Of a stretch of DNA of 51,691 bases, positions 36,410 through 45,976 are shown piece by piece. How positions within the stretch are numbered: position 1 is the stretch's first letter; every line of letters begins with the position of its first letter. Both the position numbers and the translations under genes were made by a program. The notes beneath the pieces were generated by a model, which ran no database searches, was not told the origin of the DNA, and worked only from the letters and a program-made list of their open reading frames with translations. This DNA is from Klebsiella pneumoniae (GTDB lineage Bacteria > Verrucomicrobiota > Verrucomicrobiia > Limisphaerales > SXTU01). Where the stretch lies: the NCBI GenBank assembly GCA_943330855.2, contig CALQJI020000032.1, forward strand, positions 1 to 51,691, in the 5' to 3' direction.

Positions 36410-37791
36410 GCTAGCACTTCTTTGACGACGTTGGCGCCCTCCACACCAGTGAGGCGGAAATCCAGCCCGGCGTGACGGTAAGTGAGCATCTCATGATCCA
36501 AGCCCATGAGATGCAAGATGGTGGCGTGGAAATCGTGGACGTGCACGGGCTGCTCGACCGCGCGGAGCCCAACCTCGTCGGTGGCACCGTGGACGATGCC
36601 AGGCTTCACGCCGCCACCGGCCAGCCAGGAACTGAAGGCCCAGGGATGATGCTCGCGGCCTTTAGCATCCGCCGTGTTGTTGAAAGGCGTGCGGCCAAAC
36701 TCCGTGGTCCAGACGACAAGCGTGTCCTCCAGCAAACCGCGCTGCTTGAGGTCACACAGCAGCGCGGCGATGGGCTGATCCACGTTCTTCGCGAGCGGCA
36801 CATTCGACATCATGTCGCCGTGCGCGTCCCAGTTTCCGGAGGAGCCGGTGTCGATGAGTTCGACGAAGCGCACGCCGCGCTCGATGAGTCGGCGGGCGGC
36901 AAGACATTGCCAGCCAAAGCCGGTGGTCTGGCCGCGTTGCAGGCCGTAGCTGGCGAGGGTGGCGTCGGATTCTTGCTTGAGCTCAAAGGCATCTGGCACG
37001 GCCATCTGCATGCCGAAGGCGGTCTCGAAGGTGCGCAGTCGGGCGGCCAGCAACGGGTCGGCCTCGCGCGTGGCGAGGTGCTCCTCGTTCATCTGGCGCA
37101 GCGCGGCAAGTTCGAGTTGCTGACGGGCGGTGGGAACACGCGGAGCGACGTTGGCCACGGGCTCGGCTCCCGGAACCACCAGCGTGCCTTGGTGCGCGCC
37201 GGGCAGGAAGTCGCTCGCGAAGACCTGCGTGCCCGCATAGGTCTGCTTTGGCGCGATGACGACAAAGCCCGGGAGGTTGCGGTTGAGCGTTCCGAGTCCG
37301 TAGGTGGCCCACGAACCGATGCTGGGCCGCGACTGCGCAAACGAGCCGGTGTGCATGCCAAGCGTGGCATTGTAGTGGTTCGAGTGGGAGGTGTGCATCG
37401 ACCGGATGAGCGCGATGTCGTCCACGCACTGCGCGACCTTGGGAAACAAGGTGCTGACCTCCGTGCCGCACTGCCCGTGCTTCGCGAACTCCCACTGCGG
37501 CCGCTTCAGATAGATGCGCTCGTAGCCGGGGCGTGCTTTGATCTCGGGGTGGTCGGCCTTGATCTCTTTGCCGTGGCCTTTCACGAGTTCCGGCTTGGGA
37601 TCAAAGGTGTCCACATGCGACACGCCGCCGGTCATGAAGAGAAAGATCACGTTCTTCGCCTTCGCCGGGAAATGCGGCTGCCGTGGTGCCAGCGGGTCTG
37701 CGCTTTCGGCGAGCAGTCGCTGCACGATGCCGGGAAAGATGAGCGAGCCGGCGGCGGCGGAGCGGAGGAAGTGGCGGCGAGATGGGGGCAT
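36406..37791 (-). CDS. DUF1501 domain protein with Tat-like signal (locus C)
   Basis: This 461-residue protein starts at ATG 37791, which gives PPSRRHFLRSAAAGSLIFPG as a Tat-like signal; the frame extends upstream only through a TTG at 37818. Family motifs are FLFMTGGVSHVDTFDPKPEL, SSGNWDAHGDMMSN, LVVWTTEFGRTPF and GREHHPWAFSSWLAGGGVK, with the conserved metal-site Asp/His residues. The stop overlaps the giant DUF1592 start by ATGA. DUF1501 usually pairs with DUF1549/DUF1553 proteins; the nearest one on this strand is 8 kb upstream (45977-48904). Confidence 0.9.
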   Translation of the reverse strand: MPPSRRHFLRSAAAGSLIFPGIVQRLLAESADPLAPRQPHFPAKAKNVIFLFMTGGVSHVDTFDPKPELVKGHGKEIKADHPEIKARPGYERIYLKRPQWEFAKHGQCGTEVSTLFPKVAQCVDDIALIRSMHTSHSNHYNATLGMHTGSFAQSRPSIGSWATYGLGTLNRNLPGFVVIAPKQTYAGTQVFASDFLPGAHQGTLVVPGAEPVANVAPRVPTARQQLELAALRQMNEEHLATREADPLLAARLRTFETAFGMQMAVPDAFELKQESDATLASYGLQRGQTTGFGWQCLAARRLIERGVRFVELIDTGSSGNWDAHGDMMSNVPLAKNVDQPIAALLCDLKQRGLLEDTLVVWTTEFGRTPFNNTADAKGREHHPWAFSSWLAGGGVKPGIVHGATDEVGLRAVEQPVHVHDFHATILHLMGLDHEMLTYRHAGLDFRLTGVEGANVVKEVLA

Positions 37792-37796
37792 GGGTT

Positions 37797-37874
37797 CCAG
37801 CAGATTCAGAGAGGACAACAGATTGGGATTACATTTCTCAAAGATTCATCTGATGGCCTCCCTGAATCGGCTGG
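37797..37874. repeat. Intergenic inverted repeat, 18-base arms, 42-base loop
   Basis: CCAGCAGATTCAGAGAGG (37797-37814) is the reverse complement of CCTCCCTGAATCGGCTGG (37857-37874) at 16 of 18 positions. The AT-richer loop contains a smaller CAGAT/ATCTG pair. It fills the gap between the third tandem paralogue and the DUF1501 start. It could terminate the upstream transcript or fold in the leader of the downstream unit. Confidence 0.5.
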
Positions 37875-37904
37875 AGGTCAACGAAGTGGAGGGCGAGACC
37901 CGCA

Positions 37905-39170
37905 TCAGTATTTCGGAAAGATAGCCGGAGTCGGGAAGCGCTCGTCAAGGTTGGACCCGTCGTTGAGGTATTCCTCCCGCGGCACTTGGACCCGAGGCCA
38001 GTTGCCGGGGCGGACACGCACCGTCCGGCCGGGGCGGATACCCTCGATGATGAGATCGGTCTCGAAGCGGATTTGGATGCCGCTGCTGCCCAGCGGCGCT
38101 TCTCCGGGCAACTTGATGACGTCCAGAATGGACCCTCGCGAGGCCATGTGCGCGGGGCCGTAGGCACCGTGGGTGTGCTTCAGGGTGTTCTCGACCGCAT
38201 TCATCGTGGTGGGGCTGCCTTTGGTGAAATCGGCGTAGAGGGAGGCGTCCATGCCACCGAACAAGGTCGCGGTCACGGTGGCGCGGCCGAACTTGCCATA
38301 CTCAACGGCATCAATCCACGCGGCCATCCAGCGGCTGCGGATGAAGGCCTTGTGCGCCTCGGTCTGGTTCTGGGCGGCACGCTGCATCGCGGCGTCATCC
38401 AGCCAGATGTCCGAGATGTGAAAGCGGGTGAACACGCCGTCTGGGGTGGGTTTCCAAGTGATGCCGAGCTGGACGGATTGGCCGCCGAGGGATTTCTTCC
38501 CTTCAGCGGGCCACGCACCCTCGGTGATCAAATCTTCGATCCCAAGACATTCGCGGCCACGCCAGATGCGGGTGGCGGCATCGAAGGTCAGCTTCTCTTC
38601 GGTCGCCTTGCTGTCTCCGCCTTGCTTCGGTTCGCGGGTGGCGATGACCATGCCTTCGCGGTTCTTGAGGTCCACCTCCTTGAGCTTCCAGACCATTCCC
38701 TCGCGCTGGCAATTGCTGGGCTCGTCTTCGAGCAGGAGGACGTGGTTCTCGGCGGGCGCGGTGCCGGCACCGCGATTGTGATTTCCGTCCAACTTCTTGC
38801 TGTTGACCGGTAACACCGGCACGGCGGAAATCTTCGGGTCGGGCGGGAGAAAGGCCCGGACGTGCAGCACTGTGCCGAGCGGGATGTCCCGCAGATCCGC
38901 CGCTGCGCCGCCGTGATAGCGGACGATGCCGTAGGGCAGCATGGCGAAGGGGTGCGGGTCGTTGCGGAAAAACATACCCGACCCCTGCACGCGAATGCTG
39001 CCGCGGCGGTTCGCATGGTCCACGAACACGAGTTCGCCCCGGTAGGAGAGCGCCTTTTCCAGAGGGGGGAACTTTCCCGCTTCGGGGCGGAAGATTTCGT
39101 CGGCTGCATTGGCGGCGCAGCAGGCAAGCAGGAGGAGCGAACAGCCAAGAACAAAAAGTGAGCGCTTCAT
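37905..39170 (-). CDS. Secreted protein of a three-copy tandem family, unknown function (copy 3)
   Basis: This 421-residue protein has signal peptide MKRSLFVLGCSLLLLACCAA; the LLAC segment could also be a lipobox. The mature chain opens [20 protein letters not shown] and contains [15 protein letters not shown] (44-58) and [17 protein letters not shown], which look like OB-fold-type beta strands. [43 protein letters not shown] and the C-terminal [12 protein letters not shown] follow. I do not recognise the family. Two close paralogues lie immediately upstream on the same strand. The stop lies 113 bases before the DUF1501 start, with the inverted repeat between. A regulatory or adhesive role at the envelope is only a guess. 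Confidence 0.82.
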   Translation of the reverse strand: MKRSLFVLGCSLLLLACCAANAADEIFRPEAGKFPPLEKALSYRGELVFVDHANRRGSIRVQGSGMFFRNDPHPFAMLPYGIVRYHGGAAADLRDIPLGTVLHVRAFLPPDPKISAVPVLPVNSKKLDGNHNRGAGTAPAENHVLLLEDEPSNCQREGMVWKLKEVDLKNREGMVIATREPKQGGDSKATEEKLTFDAATRIWRGRECLGIEDLITEGAWPAEGKKSLGGQSVQLGITWKPTPDGVFTRFHISDIWLDDAAMQRAAQNQTEAHKAFIRSRWMAAWIDAVEYGKFGRATVTATLFGGMDASLYADFTKGSPTTMNAVENTLKHTHGAYGPAHMASRGSILDVIKLPGEAPLGSSGIQIRFETDLIIEGIRPGRTVRVRPGNWPRVQVPREEYLNDGSNLDERFPTPAIFPKY

Positions 39171-39195
39171 AGGACGAGCAGGCGAGTGATGTGGA

Positions 39196-40461
39196 TCAGT
39201 ATCTCGGGAAAATGGCCGGAGTCGGGAAGCGCTCTTCGAGGTTGCTATTGTCGAATTCCTCGCGGGGCACTTGCATCTTGGGCCAGCTTTCCGGACGGAT
39301 GCGGACGACTCTCGTGGGCCGGATGCCTTCGATGATGAGGTCGGTCTCGAACTGAATTTGGATGCCGCTGCTGCCCAGGGGGATTTCTCCGCTGGCCTTG
39401 GTGACGGCAACGATTTTGCCATTGGAGGCCACGTGGCCGGGGCCGTAGTGGCCGGCTGCGTGCTTCAAGGTGGTCCCGGATCCGTTTATCTGTGCCTGAA
39501 TGTCTTTCTGGAAGTCGGCGTAAAGTGAGGCATCCATCCCGCCGAACAGCGTCGCGGTGACGGTAGCGCGGCCGAACTTGCCATACTCGACAGCGTCGAT
39601 CCACGCGGGCATCCAGCGGCTGCGGATGAAAGCTTTGTGCGTCTCGGTCTGAAACTGGGCGGCGTTTTCGATGGCGGCGGAGTCCAGCCAGATGTCCGAC
39701 ACATGAAACTGGGTGAACGCGCCATTGAGCCCGTCCCCGGGTGCGGGCCGCCAAGTGATCCCGAGCAGGACGGGCTGCCCAGCGAGGCTTTTCTTCCCAC
39801 TGGCGGGCCACGCTCCTTCGGCGACCAGATTCGCAATTCCGATGCGCTCGCGGCCGCGCCAGATGCGGGTCCCGGCGTCGAAGGTCAACTTTTCCGCGTC
39901 ACCCTTGCCGTCTCCGCCTGCCTTCGACTCGCGGCTGGCGAGGAACGTTCCTTTGTTGTTGTTGAGTTCCACTTCTTTGAGCTTCCAGGTTTTGCCCACG
40001 CGCAGACAGTGGCTGGGCTCGTCTTCGAGAAGGAGGGCGTGGTTCTCGGCGGGAAAGACACCAATGCCGCGATAATGGCCGGCGTCCTTCGTCTTGCTAT
40101 CAACCGTCAATACCGGCACGACCGAGGTCTTCGGGTCCGGCGGGAGGAATCCGCAGACGTGCAGCACGGTGCCGAGCGGGATGTCACGCAGATCCGCCGG
40201 TGCGCCCTGATAACGCACGATGCCATACGGCAGCAGGGCAAAGGGATGCGGGTCATTGCGGTAAAACTTGCCCGTCCCCGCCACGCGGAGGCTGCCACGG
40301 CGGTTCGCATGATCGACGAAGACGAGTTCGCCACGGTATGAGTGCGCTTTTTCCAGAGGAGGGAACTTGCCCGCTTCGGGGCGGAAGGGTTCGTCAGCGG
40401 TCGCGGCGCAGCAGCCTAGAACGAGGAACGAACAGCCGAGAACAAAACGAGAGCGTGTCAT
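39196..40461 (-). CDS. Secreted protein of a three-copy tandem family, unknown function (copy 2)
   Basis: This 421-residue paralogue of its two neighbours is the same length as copy 3. A signal peptide or lipobox candidate (FVLGCSFLVLGCCAA) leads to [20 protein letters not shown]. It shares [53 protein letters not shown] and the terminal [12 protein letters not shown] with the other copies. Variation is concentrated in the middle (about residues 110-200) and near 320-345. It is separated from copy 3 by 25 bases, and the sequence around its stop resembles that of copy 1, so the duplicated unit included the intergenic spacer. Confidence 0.82.
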   Translation of the reverse strand: MTRSRFVLGCSFLVLGCCAATADEPFRPEAGKFPPLEKAHSYRGELVFVDHANRRGSLRVAGTGKFYRNDPHPFALLPYGIVRYQGAPADLRDIPLGTVLHVCGFLPPDPKTSVVPVLTVDSKTKDAGHYRGIGVFPAENHALLLEDEPSHCLRVGKTWKLKEVELNNNKGTFLASRESKAGGDGKGDAEKLTFDAGTRIWRGRERIGIANLVAEGAWPASGKKSLAGQPVLLGITWRPAPGDGLNGAFTQFHVSDIWLDSAAIENAAQFQTETHKAFIRSRWMPAWIDAVEYGKFGRATVTATLFGGMDASLYADFQKDIQAQINGSGTTLKHAAGHYGPGHVASNGKIVAVTKASGEIPLGSSGIQIQFETDLIIEGIRPTRVVRIRPESWPKMQVPREEFDNSNLEERFPTPAIFPRY

Positions 40462-40485
40462 AGCGCGGGCTGGAGAGTGATGGGA

Positions 40486-41784
40486 TCAGTAGTTCGGAAA
40501 GATGGCCGGGGTCGGAAAGCGCTCGTCGATGTTGGAGGCTCCGTTGCCGAGATATTCTTCGCGTGGCAGGTGGACATCTGGCCAGCTATTCGGGCGGACT
40601 TTGACGATGCGCGTGGGGCGCATGCCTTCTGTGATAAGATCAGTCTCGAATCGAATCTGAATGCCGCTGCTGCCGAGCGGGGCGTTTCCGTGCAGTGGTG
40701 TGACATCCGTGAGCTTGCCACGAGCAGCCATCTGCGTGGGACCAGCGGTGCCGCCTTCGGTATGCTTTAGCGTGTTTTCGACGCCATTCATGAAAGCAGT
40801 GATGCCTGGTTTGAAGTCCGTGTAGAGCGAGGGATCCATGCCGCCGAACAAGGTCGCGGTCACGGTGGCGCGGCCGAACTTGCCATACTCGACCGCATCG
40901 ACCCACGCGGGCATCCAACGGCTGCGGATGAAGGTCTTGTGCAGCTCGGTTTGATGTTGCGCGGCGTTTTGCATCGCGTTGTCGTCGAGCCAGATGTCGG
41001 AGATGTGAAAACGTCCAAACACACCGCCCGGCGTGGGCCTCCAGGTGATGCCGAGTTGCACCGCCTGACCACCGAGAGCCTTTTTGCCTTCGGCGGGCCA
41101 AGTGCCCTCGGAGATGAGGTGCTCGATGCGGAGGCATTCGCGCCCGCGCCAGACACGCGTGGCGGCATCGAAGGTCACCGTTTCGTCGCTGGGCTTCGTG
41201 TTGGCGTCTTTGGGGGCTTCGCGGCCGGCGAGGATCGTTCCTTCGCGGTTTTTGATTTCCAGCTCCTTCAGTTTCCAGACGAGCCTTTCGCGCTGGCAGT
41301 GGCTGGGCTCGTCTTCGAGCAACAGGACGTGGTTTTCAGCGGGCGCGGTGCCGAGGGCACGAAAGCCGGCTGTGTTCACCTTGTTGTTGACCGGCAGCGC
41401 CGGCACGGAGGAGGTCTTGGGGTCCGGCGGGAGAAAGGCGCGGACGTGCAGCATGGTGCCCAGTGGAATGTCCCGAAGATCCGCCGGTGCGCCGTGATAA
41501 CGCACGACGGCATAAGGCAGCAACGCGAACGGATGGGGTGCCGTGGTGCGAAAGATGCCCGGCGATGTCACCCGAAGGCTGCCACGGCGGTTCGCATGAT
41601 CGACGAAGACGAGTTCGCCACGGTAGGTGTGTGCTTTTTCCAGAGGTGGAAACTTGCCAGCTTCGGGCCGGAATACGTCTATTCCTGGTTGCTCGTTCCT
41701 AGCTCTTGTTTTGTCTGCGGCAACCACGCAGTTGACCAAGGCAAAGCCGAGACACAGTGCCTGGAGGAAGCGAGAGAGCGGCAT
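40486..41784 (-). CDS. Secreted protein of a three-copy tandem family, unknown function (copy 1)
   Basis: This 432-residue protein is the first of the three copies in transcription order. The signal peptide [19 protein letters not shown] is unlike those of copies 2 and 3 and is followed by an extra [14 protein letters not shown] stretch. [20 protein letters not shown] and all family blocks follow, including [43 protein letters not shown] and [12 protein letters not shown] at the end. ATG 41784 begins the signal peptide. It is the most divergent N-terminally and may be the parent copy. The octamer palindrome lies upstream, between it and the DUF1552 gene. Confidence 0.82.
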   Translation of the reverse strand: MPLSRFLQALCLGFALVNCVVAADKTRARNEQPGIDVFRPEAGKFPPLEKAHTYRGELVFVDHANRRGSLRVTSPGIFRTTAPHPFALLPYAVVRYHGAPADLRDIPLGTMLHVRAFLPPDPKTSSVPALPVNNKVNTAGFRALGTAPAENHVLLLEDEPSHCQRERLVWKLKELEIKNREGTILAGREAPKDANTKPSDETVTFDAATRVWRGRECLRIEHLISEGTWPAEGKKALGGQAVQLGITWRPTPGGVFGRFHISDIWLDDNAMQNAAQHQTELHKTFIRSRWMPAWVDAVEYGKFGRATVTATLFGGMDPSLYTDFKPGITAFMNGVENTLKHTEGGTAGPTQMAARGKLTDVTPLHGNAPLGSSGIQIRFETDLITEGMRPTRIVKVRPNSWPDVHLPREEYLGNGASNIDERFPTPAIFPNY

Positions 41785-41841
41785 TGAAGTAGCGGATCGA
41801 TGGAGTGATTTCGCCAGGAGAATAGCGAGGGAATCGGGGGG

Positions 41842-41904
41842 GGAGTGTCGGAGTATCGAAGTAGTGCAACCCGGCATTTCATCACTTCACTACTCCACCA
41901 CTCC
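41842..41904. repeat. Palindrome built of octamer units (GGAGTG.. type)
   Basis: The arms 41842-41865 and 41881-41904 are reverse complements at 18 of 24 positions with a 15-base loop. Mismatches fall at every seventh and eighth position because each arm is a phased series of octamers: GGAGTGTC, GGAGTATC, GAAGTAGT on one side and GGAGTGGT, GGAGTAGT, GAAGTGAT on the complementary reading of the other. It lies between the DUF1552 stop and copy 1 of the tandem family. Confidence 0.6.
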
Positions 41905-41919
41905 GTTTCCGCCGCCTCT

Positions 41920-43296
41920 TCAGAGTGCGATCACCTTGTTGCTGTCGCCGAATTTGTCGATCTCCACGCCCATGCGCTGGGCCATGAGGAGGAGCAGGTT
42001 GCTCATGTGGGCGTCGGTGTTCACAGGGCGGCTGCAGACCTGATAATGCGCCGAGGTGAGCGCTCCGTCCGCGCCAAGCGCGTAGCCTTGGAATCCTGCG
42101 GTCTTCTTGTTTAAATCGAGATGGTTTCCGTGTTTGAGGCCGAGGTCCGAGCCGCCGGCGAACACGAGCGGGAGGTTGGCGTTGCCGTGGCTGTGACCGT
42201 AGGACATGCCGCTGCCGAAGAGCGCCATCGTGGAGCCGAGGAGCGGTTTGCCGCCGAGGTCCTTGGTCTCTGCGAGCCGGGTGAGGAAGTAGCTGAATTG
42301 CTCAATGGCGAAGGTGTCGTATTTGGTGAGCTTCTCCATGTAGCCCGCATCGCCGCCGTGATGGCTGAGCTGGTGGCGCGACTCGGTGATGCCGATTTCG
42401 GGAATGGCGAACGCATTTCCCTCACCGCCAAGGCTGAAGGTGGCCACGCGCGTCACGTCCGTCTGGAAGGCGAGCACCATGAGGTCATAGACCGTGCGGA
42501 AGTAATCGCCCGCCAAGGTCGCGGCGATGTCGCGGTTGGTGCGTTGGCGATCGGCGTCGGAAATGGTCGGCAGCGGCGTGTCGAGCCACGCATCGGCCCG
42601 GCGCGTGCGGATCTCGGCCTCGCGCACGGAGGTGAGGTATTGCTCCATGCGCCCTTTGTCTTCCTTGCCCATCTTTTGCTCGAGCTGGCGCACTTCCGCG
42701 AGGTTGGCGTCGAGCACGCTGCCCTTGCGGCGCAAGGCGCGGCGCTGGACCGTTTTCCCGCCCTTGGGTTCCTCGAAGAGCGAGGCGAAAATCTCACTGC
42801 AACGACGCAGTGCGGGCAACTGCACGCCGTCGGCGGTCCATGCAAGGGACTGGTCCGTGAGCGCGATCTCCATCGAAGCGACACGAGTCTGCTGTGCGGT
42901 GATCTCCGCCATCTTTTGGTCCAAGGAGATCGTGTTGCGATCCGACGGGCCGAGCTTCCCGCCGGTGAGGAAGACATTGATGCAGTTGTGGTGGTGACCA
43001 AGGCTGCCCGGGTGATGCAGCCCGCTGATGGGCGTGATGACATTGCGGTGCTTCTCCAGCGGCTTAAGCGAACGGGAGAACTCGTAGTCCTTGCCCGCTT
43101 TCGTGATCTGGTAGTTCAGCGAATGCACGCCGTTCGCGAGGTAGATGAACGCGCTACGCTTCGGCGTGGCGGTGACTTTCTCCGCTGCACGGAGCGGCAC
43201 CATGCATTCGAGCAAGGGAAGTGAAACGAAGCTGCCGAGCGCCTTGAGCGCGTGGCGGCGGTTAATCAACCAGGATTGGGATAGGTAGTTGCTCAT
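41920..43296 (-). CDS. DUF1552 domain protein with Tat-like signal (locus D)
   Basis: This 458-residue DUF1552 protein carries [20 protein letters not shown] (residues 10-29) as a Tat-like signal. Family elements include [19 protein letters not shown] early and [20 protein letters not shown] near the end, where the histidines match HDHINLP of the locus A copy. It is immediately downstream of its DUF1592 partner (47 bases) and upstream of the octamer palindrome and tandem paralogues. The function is unknown, as for the other two copies. Confidence 0.9.
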   Translation of the reverse strand: MSNYLSQSWLINRRHALKALGSFVSLPLLECMVPLRAAEKVTATPKRSAFIYLANGVHSLNYQITKAGKDYEFSRSLKPLEKHRNVITPISGLHHPGSLGHHHNCINVFLTGGKLGPSDRNTISLDQKMAEITAQQTRVASMEIALTDQSLAWTADGVQLPALRRCSEIFASLFEEPKGGKTVQRRALRRKGSVLDANLAEVRQLEQKMGKEDKGRMEQYLTSVREAEIRTRRADAWLDTPLPTISDADRQRTNRDIAATLAGDYFRTVYDLMVLAFQTDVTRVATFSLGGEGNAFAIPEIGITESRHQLSHHGGDAGYMEKLTKYDTFAIEQFSYFLTRLAETKDLGGKPLLGSTMALFGSGMSYGHSHGNANLPLVFAGGSDLGLKHGNHLDLNKKTAGFQGYALGADGALTSAHYQVCSRPVNTDAHMSNLLLLMAQRMGVEIDKFGDSNKVIAL

Positions 43297-43343
43297 AAAT
43301 ATTCTTGGTGCGTCGTTACTCGTTCTTGTTTCGTGAGTGTTTG

Positions 43344-45785
43344 TCAGCGTTTGCGCATGAGTTCGGATTGAGCCACGGCGCGGACGATGTCTTTCATGCG
43401 GTATCCGCCCTTCTTCGCTTCGGCTTGGATGGCCTTGAGATCCTCCTGGTCGTCAAAGGCGAGAGCGCGGCGCAGGCCGTAGGTGCAGAGGTGCTCGATG
43501 AAGGCTCGAGCAAACTTGTCGCGATTCTCAAGCAGTCGCTGCTTGAACTCGCTGGCGTCCTTGAACGCGCGTCCATCGGGCAGCACGCCAGCGGGGTTGA
43601 CCAAGGGGTCTTCGCCGACTCCCGCCGGGACTTTCTCACGGGTGCGCCACTGGCCGATGGCGTCGTAGTTGTCCCAAGCGAGGCCGAGCGGATCGATCTT
43701 CGCGTGGCAGGCGGCGCAATTCACGTCCCTAGCATGCGCGGCCAGTTTGTCGCGCAGGGTGGCCTTGGGGTCTTTGGGCGGATTGGGTTCGATGGCGGGC
43801 ACGTTCGCGGGCGGCGGCGGCGGCGTTTTGCCGAAAATCACTTCGCTGAGCCACACGCCGCGATGCACGGGGCGATGGCGCGTGCCGTCCGAGGTCAACC
43901 CGAGCACCGCGCCCATCGTCAGCAGGCCGCCGCGGCGAGCTTCGGGCTTCAGCGACACCCGCTCGAAGCCGCCCGCCTTCGGCTCCGGCAGTCCGTAGAA
44001 ATCGCAGAGCCGCGCATTGGCCATGGTCCAGTCGGACTCGATGAAACCGTCGATAGGCAGGTTTTTGCGGAACATCTCGCGGAAAAACTCCACCGGCTCG
44101 GCGCGCATGCTGGTCTCGAGCCACGCGTCGTAAGTGGGGTAGAGCTTCTTGTCCGGCACGAACATGCCGAGGCGGTGCAGTTGCAGCCACTGCCGCGCGA
44201 AGTCATCGACGAAGCGGCTGACCCGGCTGTCCGTCAGCATCCGGTCCACTTCCTTTTTCAGGCCCGCGCCGTTGAGGGTGCCGACCTTGGCCGCAGCGAA
44301 GAGGCCGTCGTCGGGCATCGAACTCCAGAGGAAATACGAGAGCCGTGAGGCGAGTTCTGAGTCGGTGAGACGCTCGCGGGCCACCGGGTCGCCCTCGACG
44401 AGATAGATGAAGTGCCGGGAGGTCAGCACGCCCTGAATCGCCACCCGATAGGCAGACGCCGTCTTCTCGCCCGCCTCACGCTCGGTGCGGTAGGATTGCA
44501 AATACTGCTCCAGTTCCTCCTGCTTCACCGACCGACGCCAAGCGCGTTCGGCAAAGCGTTGCAAATGCTCTGCGACCACCTCGGGCGTCGCGTCATCCGG
44601 CGGCACGAGGCCGATGCGCCGCGACTTTTCCGCCTCCGACACTAGCGGCCCCTCCCATTCGATCCAATCGAGGAGCACCGTGGAGAACAGGCCGTTCCCC
44701 TTGTCATCGAACATCTGCGGCGCGTTCGGATTCAGCAGCAAGGTCTCGCTGCTGTGGGTGAAAACATGGCTGCCCCCGAGCGCATTGCGGAAAGCCGCGC
44801 CGGCCCTTCGGTCCACCACATCGGTGGCCACCACGCAGAAGTCCAGCGTCGCGGGCATCTCGAGAAACACCTCGAACTCATGCACCTGCGGACTGTCCTC
44901 CGGGGCCGTGAGGTCAAACTCGATGAGGCCCGCGACGGTCTCCTCACCGGTCCGTTTACCGATACTCAGGTGCGCCGCCTGACCGCCGGGCGGGCGGATG
45001 CCGCTGGCTTGGATGCGGACTTTGTAGAGCCCGCTGTGCTCCGGCCCCGTCCTGCCGAACCAGTTGGCCGAGAGCGCGGTCTGGACATTGCCGGGAAACA
45101 GGAGGTAACGCAGCGGTCGCTTGATGCCGAACCGGTCCAGCGCCGCCTGCTGCGTCTTCCCGCCATTGTAACGCAACTCCGCGGCTGTCTTTCGGACCGT
45201 GCGAGCCTCGCCAGACGCAGCGGGGAAAGCGCGGTCGAGCACAAGTTCCGCCGCGCGGTAGTAGCGATCGACATGCGAGGGCGAGAGCGACAATTCCGAG
45301 CCGATGCGTTCAAAGCCGTGCCAAAGCGTGTCCTCGTTCAGTTCCCCCGGTTTGGCGGGATCGTAGCGCACGCCGAGCAGGTCATAGACCGTGTTTTGAT
45401 ACTCCTTCCGGCTGAGCCGGTAATGCGCCACCGCCGGCCGCGCCGCCATCCGCGCTGCCCGACCTTCTTTGATCCGGCCATCCAGACTCGTCACAAACGC
45501 CGCAATCTCATCCTGCGTCGGTCTCTTTTCCTTCTTCGGAGGCATCTCGCCGGAATTGACCTGCTCCATCACCTCCGCCCAGTGATGCGTGTCCGCGCCC
45601 AACTTGAAATCGCGCGAAAGCCGGTCGAGCCGCAAATCCCCCTTTTCCTTCTCCGGGCCGTGGCAGCGGAGGCAATGCGCCTTCAGGAAGGCTTCAAACG
45701 GTTCCACGCCGTGGATGGCACCAGCCAGGCCAAGGCTGGCGGTGAGGAGCAGGCAGGAGCGGGGAAATACTCGGAGGGAAAACAT
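43344..45785 (-). CDS. Secreted c-heme DUF1592-family protein (locus D)
   Basis: This 813-residue protein has a signal peptide ([17 protein letters not shown]), c-heme CLRCH at residues 38-42, then [18 protein letters not shown] (DUF1587-like). The DUF1592 core is [21 protein letters not shown] second c-heme CAACH is followed by [17 protein letters not shown], and a DUF1585-like [12 protein letters not shown] ends it. Its length is close to the locus A copy. ATG 45785 starts the signal peptide. It follows the DUF1549/DUF1553 gene by 191 bases and precedes the DUF1552 gene by 47, so the DUF1592-DUF1552 pair is intact. Confidence 0.9.
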   Translation of the reverse strand: MFSLRVFPRSCLLLTASLGLAGAIHGVEPFEAFLKAHCLRCHGPEKEKGDLRLDRLSRDFKLGADTHHWAEVMEQVNSGEMPPKKEKRPTQDEIAAFVTSLDGRIKEGRAARMAARPAVAHYRLSRKEYQNTVYDLLGVRYDPAKPGELNEDTLWHGFERIGSELSLSPSHVDRYYRAAELVLDRAFPAASGEARTVRKTAAELRYNGGKTQQAALDRFGIKRPLRYLLFPGNVQTALSANWFGRTGPEHSGLYKVRIQASGIRPPGGQAAHLSIGKRTGEETVAGLIEFDLTAPEDSPQVHEFEVFLEMPATLDFCVVATDVVDRRAGAAFRNALGGSHVFTHSSETLLLNPNAPQMFDDKGNGLFSTVLLDWIEWEGPLVSEAEKSRRIGLVPPDDATPEVVAEHLQRFAERAWRRSVKQEELEQYLQSYRTEREAGEKTASAYRVAIQGVLTSRHFIYLVEGDPVARERLTDSELASRLSYFLWSSMPDDGLFAAAKVGTLNGAGLKKEVDRMLTDSRVSRFVDDFARQWLQLHRLGMFVPDKKLYPTYDAWLETSMRAEPVEFFREMFRKNLPIDGFIESDWTMANARLCDFYGLPEPKAGGFERVSLKPEARRGGLLTMGAVLGLTSDGTRHRPVHRGVWLSEVIFGKTPPPPPANVPAIEPNPPKDPKATLRDKLAAHARDVNCAACHAKIDPLGLAWDNYDAIGQWRTREKVPAGVGEDPLVNPAGVLPDGRAFKDASEFKQRLLENRDKFARAFIEHLCTYGLRRALAFDDQEDLKAIQAEAKKGGYRMKDIVRAVAQSELMRKR

Positions 45786-45976
45786 GATTGTTCGATTGGT
45801 GTTCGGACTTACGGATGCGTGGTGTTCTTCGATTTCCTGCAAACGCGGGACCGCTCATCTACTGAGCGACTCCCGCAAGAACCGGAGTCCGACGAAAAGC
45901 GTGCCGCGCATGATGGGAGGAAAATCAAGCGAATCAACGGCGTGAGCATTAGCGAGACGTGGGCAAGCTTCATGAC

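Noticed and set aside
45786..45976. Short minus-strand frame ending LFVGLRFLRESLSR in the gap between two c-heme genes
   Set aside because: About 33 codons with no recognisable motif; could be chance or a remnant, not enough to call.
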